Shown one piece after another: positions 51,535 through 61,300 of a DNA stretch of 64,000 nucleotides (the stretch's first letter is position 1; each line of letters begins with the position of its first letter). This stretch comes from Chitinophagales bacterium (GTDB taxonomy: Bacteria; Bacteroidota; Bacteroidia; Chitinophagales; Saprospiraceae). Below the pieces are notes generated by a model. The model had not been told where the DNA came from. It saw only the letters and a program-made list of their open reading frames with translations, and did not search any database. Location: contig JAFLBP010000034.1 of assembly GCA_017303875.1 (NCBI GenBank), positions 1-64,000 of the forward strand, written 5' to 3'. The position numbers and the translations under genes were made by a program.

Positions 51535-51564
51535 TTGTCATTATTTTATAAAATACTACCTTTG
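51535..51564 (+). promoter_or_regulatory. Full Bacteroidota promoter (-33 TTG, -7 TACCTTTG)
   Basis: TTG at 51535-51537 and TACCTTTG at 51557-51564, with a 19-base spacer. It is the best match to the full consensus in the window. The first strong ORF downstream is 300 bases away. Confidence 0.6.
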
Positions 51565-51859
51565 CCTGTTCTTTTTTTTTTAATCCCGTTTTCTGAAAGT
51601 ACTTGAATACTTTCGAAAATTTCGCAACTCATGAATGGTTTAGTACACAGCAATGCTTCTTCGGCAGCTTCAAATGCTGCTTTATATGCTGCAAATCCGA
51701 CTTTTCGGATATTGCGGCCTGCTGTTAATAAGCTATTTTCGGGCATTGATTCTTGCCTCGGCACCAATTCCTACTACATTTTCGGTATCATTTTTGCACT
51801 TGCGTTGAGCCATCGGCTGAATGCAAATTTTGCCATATACCCTTCCGCTTGATCGCAAA

Positions 51860-51867
51860 TACATTTG
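51860..51867 (+). promoter_or_regulatory. Bacteroidota -7 box TACATTTG next to the ATG
   Basis: Ends 5 bases before ATG 51873; would give a leaderless or near-leaderless transcript. No -33 TTG at normal spacing. Confidence 0.4.
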
Positions 51868-51872
51868 TTATA

Positions 51873-54800
51873 ATGAAATACAATCTCCTCATTTTTGCCC
51901 TGTTTTTGGCAGCATCACAATCGGCTGTGGCACAGACTATCGTGCCTACACAAACCGATGAGATTATTATCGATAACGGCACCTCGGGCAAAGCAGACCC
52001 GAACGACCGTATCCGTTACCGGGTGACCATACAAAATACCGGCGGCGCTACGGGCAACAATGTGCAGCTGAATGCTGTGCCCGACCCTAAAACTACGCTG
52101 GTGCCGGGTTCTTTCCGCTCTTCTCCGCTGGCAGTACCTGATGTGTATACCTGTACTGGTAATGTAAGCATCAATGTGCCGGCCACAAGCGGCGTCAAAG
52201 TCAATGACTTTGATGACAACCTTTCCGGTACAACGCTCTCCTGTGGCGCCTGTACTTCTGCCAATGGCGGAACGGTAGTGCTCAACAACGATGGCAGCTT
52301 TACCTATAACCCACCAGCAGGATTTACAGGAAGCGATAATTTTACTTACACCATTACCGACGGCAACCCGGTAGGAGCACCGGTGCCCGCAACCGATAAC
52401 ACGACCGTGACGATTACGGTGAGCAACCTGATCTGGTTTATTGATAACAGCGCGGCTGCTGGCGATGGTCGTCGCAACACACCCTTTAATTCTTTGGCAG
52501 CCTTTAATGCCGGATCTGCCGCTGCGGGTGATGTCGTGTATATAGAACACACAGGCACCAATTACACCGGTGGCATTGTACTGCAAAATTCAGAGCGTTT
52601 GTTCGGCGAAGGTCATACCGGAGCGCTCAACCTCGCCAACGTGCTGCCTTTTACGCTGGTGCCGAATAGCATCGCACTTCCGACAATTAACGGCTCCCGC
52701 CCGGTCATTACCAACGCCGCAGGCGATGGCATTACATTGGCAAGCGGCAACACCATTCGCGGCCTGAACATCGGCAACTGTTCTGATTTTGGTATCGACA
52801 ACAATACCTTGGCTGTAGGCAATCTTAGTGTCAGCGAACTCAATATCAACTCTACCGGCGGTGGCTTCAGAGCCAACAACGGCGGCACCTTAACGGTTAC
52901 CCTGGGTACCGTAGTAACCACCGGCGGCACTAATGGTATACATCTTGATGGCTGTGGCGGTACGTTTACCGTTACCGGCGCCACCAACATTACCAATACC
53001 ACTGGAATCGGGCTGCATCTTGCAAACGCTGTTAGTGGCAGTGTGCATACCTTCAGTACGATTACGCTTGGCAATACCGGCAGTCATAGTATAGAATTTG
53101 GCTCCAATGCAGGCACTGTGGTGGTTACGGGCCTTACAACCATTAATTCGCAGGCCGCTGGTGCTAATATGGGCTTGCACATCACAGGCACAGGCGCTAC
53201 CGGCGCGATTACCATGGGCGATATTGACATTAATGGCCGGAGAGACCGGGCTATTCGTATCAGTAGCACCAACTGCAACATTACCACCGGCGCAGTCAGT
53301 ATTGACAACCCCAATCTGGCTTCCGCAGTGGCAATCGTGATTAATGCTCCTACGACTGGCAACATCAATTTCGGCGATACCGATATTGATAACAGCAATG
53401 GCACATTCAGTATGATCGAGGTACAAGCTGCAACCGCCAATGTGAGCTTTGGCCCCGGCAGCAGCCTGAGCAATAGCAACGACGTGGATATTTTTGTGAA
53501 TGCAGGTTCCGGTAATGTGACATTCGACGGAACGATCAACAGCCTTGCACAACGCGCCGTTTGGATTCAAGGGCATACCGGTGGAAACATCAGCTTTTTA
53601 GGTAATATCACGTCATCCGGTGGCATGACCGCTATTGAATGCAATAACAATACAGGCGGAACCATCACTTTCAGCGGCACTAACAAGACGCTCTCCGGAA
53701 GCGCCAGCGTAGTTAAGCTGAACAATAACACCGGCACAACCATCAACTTCACCAATGGCGGGCTGGCCATTACAGCGCCTACCGGCACCGGGTTTGAAGC
53801 GACGGGCGGTGGTACCATTTCCGTACAAGGCAGCAACAATACCATCAACGCATCTGCCGGAACAGCACTGAATATAGACAATACGACTATCGGTTCCGGT
53901 AATGTCACCTTCAGAAGTATTTCAGCCAATGGCGCCGCCAACGGCATCGTACTCAACACAACAGGCAGCAGTGGCGGCCTGCTCGTAACAGGTACTGGCA
54001 CCACCGACGGTTCAGGCGGTACCATACAAAATATCACGAATCGCGGGGTTTCCGCCACTAATACCAGCAACCTGTCGCTGAAAAACATGACGTTTACCAA
54101 CGCCAACACCACAGATGCTGCCGGATGTAATGCATCCAACAACACCACTTGTAATGCAGCTGTGTATATGAACACCGTTACCAATGCCGCCATGGACAAT
54201 GTCGACATCAACGGCGCTGCCCAGCAGGGCATTAACCTGCGGGAAGTGAACGGATTCCAGTTCCTGAATAGCACGGTCATCAATGGCGGTGCTGGCGGAC
54301 AAACCGAAGAAGCCGATTTATACGCCCAGAATATCTTTGGCAGTATCACCATTACCAATAGCTCGCTTACGGTGCCCGCTGAACGTGCAGCGGTGATTTA
54401 TAATACTGGTAAAACCATGACGCTGACGGTAAGCGGCTCTACTTTCGGCCTTAACCAGTCGCAGCCCTTAGGAGCAGACGGCCTCGAAATGAACTTTTTT
54501 GGTGCCTGTAATTCTACCATAAATATTAGTGGTTGCACATTTACACAACCCAAAACCAATGGCTTGCAAGTGATTACCGACGGTACCAGTTACAGTAACG
54601 TGAATGTTTCCACTTCCACCTTTGACTCGGGCGCCGGCCTGGCAGCCGCCATTGACCTGGCGACGAACGGCAGTGGTGATATGGATTTTAATATCGTGAA
54701 TAACCCTTTGATTAAATCCAGAGGTATCAATGCGGTCAATATTTTTGGTTTTGCAGGCTCCAAATTTGAAGGTCGGGTTAATAACAATACCATCACGGTG

Positions 54801-55283
54801 GCTTCCGGCTCCGGTTCTGGTGTTCGCGTAAATGCACAGGGTAACTTCAACAGCTTCATTGAGATCAAAAACAATACTATTAATGGCTCCGATGATTATG
54901 GAATTACCTGTGTAGCGAGTTTAGGATCCGGGCGATTAGATGTAACCGCTACCGGCAATGTCATTTCCCTCAGCAATCTGGGCTTTTACGGTATTCACAC
55001 GGCAGCCGGTACCTCCGGTAGTACATTTACCAATAAAATATGTGCCAACGTAGCCAGCAATAATACCAACGGGGTGCCAATACCCAATGCTATTGGTAAC
55101 TGGCAGGCCCGGGCAGCTACAGGTACGCACGAAATCCTGCTTCAGGGGACAGGCGGTAGCACAGCAGTTATCTGGAACAACAATAGCAATACGCCGATCA
55201 ATCCGCCTGCTGTTATTTCCCAGTCGGGTAGTGGTACGTTTACCTTTGGCGCTACCTGCACCATTCCTGCCAACCCGAACTAA
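51873..55283 (+). CDS. Secreted right-handed beta-helix protein with DUF11-like and Ig-like N-terminal domains
   Basis: 1136 residues from ATG 51873; a 40-codon extension is rejected. Signal peptide (MKYNLLIFALFLAASQSAVA), a DUF11/CARDB-like domain (about 32-75: NDRIRYRVTIQNTGGATGNNVQLNAVPDPKTTLVPGSF), a cadherin-like Ig segment (GFTGSDNFTYTITDGNPVGAP) to about 185, then a long stretch of parallel beta-helix coils rich in N, T, G and V to the end. A C-terminal T9SS tail is not visible: the protein stops at SGTFTFGATCTIPANPN. It may be a surface glycan-binding or autotransported fibre. It precedes the Calx-beta giant by 62 bases. Confidence 0.78.
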   Translation: MKYNLLIFALFLAASQSAVAQTIVPTQTDEIIIDNGTSGKADPNDRIRYRVTIQNTGGATGNNVQLNAVPDPKTTLVPGSFRSSPLAVPDVYTCTGNVSINVPATSGVKVNDFDDNLSGTTLSCGACTSANGGTVVLNNDGSFTYNPPAGFTGSDNFTYTITDGNPVGAPVPATDNTTVTITVSNLIWFIDNSAAAGDGRRNTPFNSLAAFNAGSAAAGDVVYIEHTGTNYTGGIVLQNSERLFGEGHTGALNLANVLPFTLVPNSIALPTINGSRPVITNAAGDGITLASGNTIRGLNIGNCSDFGIDNNTLAVGNLSVSELNINSTGGGFRANNGGTLTVTLGTVVTTGGTNGIHLDGCGGTFTVTGATNITNTTGIGLHLANAVSGSVHTFSTITLGNTGSHSIEFGSNAGTVVVTGLTTINSQAAGANMGLHITGTGATGAITMGDIDINGRRDRAIRISSTNCNITTGAVSIDNPNLASAVAIVINAPTTGNINFGDTDIDNSNGTFSMIEVQAATANVSFGPGSSLSNSNDVDIFVNAGSGNVTFDGTINSLAQRAVWIQGHTGGNISFLGNITSSGGMTAIECNNNTGGTITFSGTNKTLSGSASVVKLNNNTGTTINFTNGGLAITAPTGTGFEATGGGTISVQGSNNTINASAGTALNIDNTTIGSGNVTFRSISANGAANGIVLNTTGSSGGLLVTGTGTTDGSGGTIQNITNRGVSATNTSNLSLKNMTFTNANTTDAAGCNASNNTTCNAAVYMNTVTNAAMDNVDINGAAQQGINLREVNGFQFLNSTVINGGAGGQTEEADLYAQNIFGSITITNSSLTVPAERAAVIYNTGKTMTLTVSGSTFGLNQSQPLGADGLEMNFFGACNSTINISGCTFTQPKTNGLQVITDGTSYSNVNVSTSTFDSGAGLAAAIDLATNGSGDMDFNIVNNPLIKSRGINAVNIFGFAGSKFEGRVNNNTITVASGSGSGVRVNAQGNFNSFIEIKNNTINGSDDYGITCVASLGSGRLDVTATGNVISLSNLGFYGIHTAAGTSGSTFTNKICANVASNNTNGVPIPNAIGNWQARAATGTHEILLQGTGGSTAVIWNNNSNTPINPPAVISQSGSGTFTFGATCTIPANPN

Positions 55284-55345
55284 TCTGAGCTTTCCTCAGG
55301 AGCAAACAATCTTGATATCATTCCAACGAATTGATAAATAACGTT

Positions 55346-58300
55346 ATGAAAAATCAGTTGCCCATCTGGCATTTTTGCATAGTTGCCCTGTTTGCAGGAG
55401 CGGTATTTAATACCCTCGCTGCGCAGTCTACTTTTCCGGCTTCCGGCATCACACTTCCGTCCGGCAAATCCGTCGTCATTACGTATGACGTGGATGTAAA
55501 CGCCAATGCGTGTACACCGAACACCTTGCCGGTGGCGAATCTCTCCAATCAGAGCAATGTGAGTGGCAGCAACTTTGCTACTGTACAAACCGATGATCCG
55601 GATATTGCGGGTGCATCCAATGCGACCCTTACGCCCTTTGCCGGTATCCCGGTTGGGAATCTGGTATACACCGATGTCAATAGAAATGGTGTGTTTGATG
55701 CCGGCGATACCGGTATCAACGGTGTGTTGCTGAATATTTACTTAGATGTTAATGGTAATAATGCCCTGGATGCCGGCGACGGCGCTCCGCTGGGCACTGC
55801 AACCACAGCAACGGTAAGTATGCAGGCAGGGGTTTATAATTTTGATGTATGTCCCGGCACTTATATTATTCAGGTAGATCCGTCTAACTTCGCCATGGGC
55901 GGCGCTTTGTTCAACAGCGGTCAACCCCTGGTGAGCAGCCCGACAACTGCTGCACCTGATCCGGATTTCAGCACTACCGACAACGATGATAACGGCAACA
56001 CCGTGAGCGGTTTTGGCGTAGCCAGCGCAGCGTTTACCGTTTCAGCGGCCATCAATCACGTAGATTTTGGCTTTAAAACGCCTACAGCAGTAACGATTAC
56101 CGACTTTGCGCTCAACGAGGGCAACGGCGGAGGAACCATCGCTTTTAACTTCCTGATAAATCGTTCCGATACCGATGATGCCTTCAGCCTTACGGTCAAT
56201 ACCGCAGACGGCACGGCACTGAGTCCTGCCGATTACACCGCCATTTCAGGCGGCACTGTCAACTTTTTTGCAGGGGGCAGCTCAAGCACTTCGGTTACAG
56301 TATTTGTCAATCGCGACAATATTGTGGAAGCTGCCGAGACGTTTACCGTTAACCTCTCCGGAGCGCCTGCCGGCATTTATATTACAGATGCCCAGGCAGT
56401 AGGAACCATTAATAATGATGATAATGCAACGGTAACACTTTCCGCTCCGACACCTCAAAATGAAGGCAACGCAGGTACAACTGCCTTTACTTTCACGGCT
56501 ACGTTGAACAACCCGGTACAAGGTGGCTTTACAGTACCTTATACTACTAATGTTGGTTCGGCAAGTGCCGGCATAGACTATACCGACAACGACGGCACAC
56601 TGATCTTCGTCGGAACGGCAGGCGAAACGCAAACCTGGACGGTTAATGTCAATGGCGATGTAACGGTGGAGTTGGATGAAACCTTTCAAGGCGCTTTGGG
56701 TGCTATTGCAGGCGCCCCGTCAGGCGTGACAACCGCCGGTTCGCCGCAAACCGCCACCATCACCAACGACGATGCTGCAACCGTCAGCATTGCCGCTGAT
56801 GTGAGCCAGAGCGAAGCCATTACGCCCATGCCATTCACCATTAACCTGAGCAATCCGGTAGATGTCTCGGTGACTGTAGTTTTCGGCTCCAGCAGTATAA
56901 CGGCTACGGGAGGAGTGGATTTTACCTCCCTGACCGGTGCTTCGGTTATTTTTCCAGCCGGTACAACTACATCTCAGACGCTCAACGCCACTATTGTGCC
57001 CGATGCCATAGTGGAGAACGATGAAGTATTTAATGTTTCGATCGGAACAGCTTTCGCTTCGGGTCGCAACGTAACGACTTCACTGGCTTCGCGCAACGGC
57101 ACAATCGTGAATGACGATGTTACTACCGTTGTCCTGACCGGCGGCAGTGCAGCCAATGAAGGGAATACAGGTACAACATCGCGTACCTTTACCGCTACCT
57201 TGAGCAATGCGGTGCAAGGTGGATTTACCCTTCCTTTTACTACCAATGATGGTACTGCTACTACTGCTAGTGCAGACTATGTTGACAACGACGGTAGCCT
57301 GACATTTGCCGGCACGGCTGGGGAATCTCAGACCATCTCGGTACTGGTGAATGGCGATTTGATCGTTGAGGCCGACGAAACCTTTACCGTAGCGCTCGGT
57401 GCAGCCAGCGCCGGCAGCGCTATCCAGTCTGCCGCGATCAGCACAGCAGGTTCACCCCAAACAGGTACTATCCAGAACGACGAGCAAGACTGGGGCGATG
57501 CGCCTACTGCGGCACAATCTGGTTTTGCCGCTTCTTATCCGACAACGCTGGCCAATAACGGCGCCCGTCACAGCGCCGCACTTGGGGACCTGCGCCTTGG
57601 CGCTACCATCGAAGGCAATACCGACGGCGTGCCCAATGCTACCGCTACCGGTGATACAGATGAGGATGGCGTAACCTTGCCCTCTAATTTTATCCTGAAT
57701 TTGCCCGCTAATATTACAGTCAATGCGTCTGCTACCGGTAAATTAGACGCCTGGTTCGACTGGAACCGCGACGGCGACTGGAGTGATCCGGGCGAGCAGG
57801 TGTTTACCAATCAAAGTGTTGTGGCTGGTAATAATACCCTGAGTGTAACTACACCCGCCGGCGCAAGCGTGGGCGCCTCTTTTGCCCGCTTCCGTCTCAG
57901 CTCAGTTGGCGGATTGGCCGTAACCGGCGCGGCAGCCGATGGTGAAGTAGAGGATTACCAGGTAAATATCCAGAATGTATCACTGTCTGTAAATGACGTT
58001 ACGCTTACCGAAACTAATTCAGGTACCACGAATGCAGTATTTACGGTGAGCCTGAATAACCCGGCGCCTGCTGGCGGTGTCACTTTTGATATTGCTACAG
58101 CGGATAATACCGCTACAACAGCGAATAATGATTATGTCGCCCAATCACTGACTGGCCAGTCTATCCCGGCCGGCATGAGCAGCTACTCCTTTACGGTGGT
58201 TGTTAACGGCGATAATATTGTTGAAAATAACGAGACTTTCTTTGTCAATGTGACCAATGTAGTGGGTGCAGGCGTAAGTGATGCGCAGGGCCTGGGTACC

Positions 58301-61300
58301 ATTACCAACGATGATGCAGCCACCGTAACGCTCTCGGGCGGTATTGCCCAAAATGAAGGCAATGCCGGTACAGTAGCTTATTCATTTACAGCTACGCTTA
58401 ACAATCCGGTACAAGGCGGCTTTTCCGTGCCTTACACAACGGGTGGCGGCACCGCTACTGCCGGTACGGATTATACCGACAACGACGGCACCCTGAGCTT
58501 TGCCGGTACTGCGGGTGAAACCAAAACCTGGACGGTGAACGTCAATGGCGATGTTACGGTAGAACTGGATGAAACCTTCGACGCGGCTCTTGGCGCTATC
58601 GCAGGTGCTCCTGCTGGCGTCACTACCGCTGGCACGCCGCAAACTGCTACCATCACCAACGATGACCAGGCCGTAGCTTCTTTCACCACGACATTCTCCG
58701 CCAATGAAGGCAACAGCGGAACCCAGAGTTATACACTTACCTTCAACCTGAGCAATCCGGTGGATGTGCCTGTCGAATTCGGGTTTACGCACAGCGACGG
58801 TACGGCTACCAACGCTGACAATGACTATATTAATGCCGGCGGTGCTTTCACTGTGCCAGTTGGGGCTTCCGGCAGTATTAACGCCGGCGCTGTACAGGTT
58901 ATCATCGGCGACACCAAGGTGGAAGCCAATGAGGTTTTCAACGTGATACTGGCGGCAAACAACTTTTCAGGCCGCAATGTGGTATTTGCCGGCGGCGGCT
59001 CTTCGATTACCAACACGATCACCATCGTGAATGACGATGCTGCTACCGTGACACTGACAGGTGGTACGGCACAAAATGAAGGAAATGCAGGCACTACGGG
59101 CTTTATTTTTACCGCAACCCTGAATAACGCCGTACAAGGCGGCTTTACGATGCCTTATACAACGGGCGGTGGTACGGCTACTGCCGGTACCGACTACACC
59201 GACAACGATGGCACCCTGAACTTTACAGGTACGGCGGGTGAAACCAAAACCTGGACGGTGAATGTCAATGGCGACCTGACAGTAGAATTAAACGAAACGT
59301 TTGAAGGCGCATTGGGCGCTATCACAGGCGCTCCGGCGGGCGTAACGACGGCCGGTACGCCACAGACTTCAACCATTACCAATGACGATGCGGCGACAAT
59401 CAACATTTCCGCCAATGTATCGCAATTGGAAAATATTACCCCGCAAAGCTTCAGCGTTACGCTGAGCAATCCGGTGGATGTGCCAGTTACGGTAGACTTC
59501 TCTACTACTGCCGGTACCGCTACTGCAGGAACAGATTATACCAGCATCACCAATCAGACCGTCACTTTCCCGGCCGGCAGCAATACCAGTCAGACGGTGA
59601 ATGTCGTGATTGTAAATGAAAATGTTGTAGAGGCTGATGAGACCTACACAGTAGCAGTTGCCAACCTCCAGGCTTCGGGCCGCAATGCGGCCTTGGGCGC
59701 CAATGCTTCGCGTACGGGTACAATTCTCAATGACGACGCCGCTACGGTAACCTTGACGGGTGGTATAGCCCAAAATGAAGGCAATGCCGGTACAGTAGCT
59801 TATACATTTACAGCTACGCTGAATAATCCTGTACAAGGCGGCTTTACGGTGCCTTACACAACAGGTGGCGGCACAGCTACTGCCGGTACCGATTATACCG
59901 ACAATGACGGCACCCTGAGTTTTGCCGGTACTGCCGGTGAAACGCAAACCTGGACGGTGAACGTCAATGGTGATGTAACCGTAGAATTAAATGAAACCTT
60001 TGAGGGCGCTTTGGGTGCTCTGATCGGTGCGCCGACAGGCGTAACGACAGCTGGTTCGCCGCAAACGGCTACGATCAATAACGATGATTCTGCGGTGATC
60101 AGCATCGCGGGCAATGTGAGCCAGCCGGAGGCGACAACACCTCAGGTGTTTACAGTTACGCTGAGCAATCCGGTGGACGTTAATGTTACAGTGCAGTTTT
60201 CCACCTCTGATGGCACCGCCACGACCGGCAACAACGATTACACGGGTATCGCAGGTCAGACGGTTACTTTCAATGCTGGAACAACCACTGCGCAAACCGT
60301 ACCGGTAAGCATTGTAAACGACAATATAGTTGAAACCAATGAAGTGTATAACACAGCCATTGGAACTTTGAATAATTCCGGTCGCAATGTAACCCTCGGC
60401 ATTACGACAGCAACAGGTACCATCACCAACGACGACAACTCCATCCTGACCCTCGCCGGAGGCGCTACGGTAAGTGAAGGCAACAGCGGCTTCACCAATG
60501 TGCCTGTCACCATCACCTCAAGCAATCCGGTGCAAGGCGGTTTCACAGTAGCTTTCGCCCTTAACGATGGAACAGCGACGGTCGCCAACAACGACTACGT
60601 CGACTTAGATGCCACCGTTTCATTTAACGGTACACAGAATGAAGTAGTTCCAATCAATGCACAAGTGGCAGGTGATTTAATCATTGAAAATAACGAAAAC
60701 TTCACGGTGACAATAAGTGGCGTTAACGCGCCGCTTCCAGGTACAATTACAATTGCCGGTTCTCCTCAAACCATTACAATTGTCAACGATGAATTGGATT
60801 GGGGGGATGCGCCTACTGCGGCCCAAAGCGGTTTTGCGGGTACTTATCCGACCCTCCTGGCAGATAACGGAGCACGCCATGCGCAGGCTCCGGGTGGATT
60901 GCGCCTGGGTGCAACCCTGGATGCCGACCTGGGTGGTCAGCCGAATGCTACTGCAAGCGGCGATGGCGCCGACGAAGACGGCGTAACGCTCCCGACCTCT
61001 TTGGTCATTAATACAACAGCCAATATTACGGTGAATGCTTCCGGCGCAGGTGTGCTGAATGCCTGGGCGGACTTCAACCGCGACGGCGACTGGAATGATG
61101 CCGGGGAAAAAATATACAGCGATGTAGCTGTCGTTTCCGGTAACAACAACCTGAGTTTTGCCGTGCCCAATGCCTCATTGGGTAATACTTTCCTGCGATT
61201 CCGCCTGTCAACTGCTGCCGGAACTGCTGTAAATGGTTTGGCTGCCGACGGGGAAGTAGAGGATTATATCATCAATGTTGTGGACAATCAATTCTCCATC

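Larger units (their letters stand above)
51463..51872. other. Leader region of the surface-protein pair
   Basis: Two plus-strand -7 boxes lie here: one with a consensus -33 (51535-51564) and one just before the next ATG (51860-51867). A 73-codon ORF (51631-51852) starting MNGLVHSNASSAASNAALYAANPTF lies between them. Its composition is Ala/Ser/Asn rich and it has no recognised homologue, so it may be chance. Confidence 0.5.

Noticed and set aside
53567..54358. 263-codon minus-strand frame and many others opposite the repeat proteins
   Set aside because: The Thr/Gly/Asn-rich repeats on the plus strand leave the complementary frames open; several look Val/Pro rich but none has a family match.
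56421..60082. Regular repeats that could suggest a CRISPR array
   Set aside because: They are about 350-base coding units of Calx-beta domains in one open frame, without short direct repeats and unique spacers.
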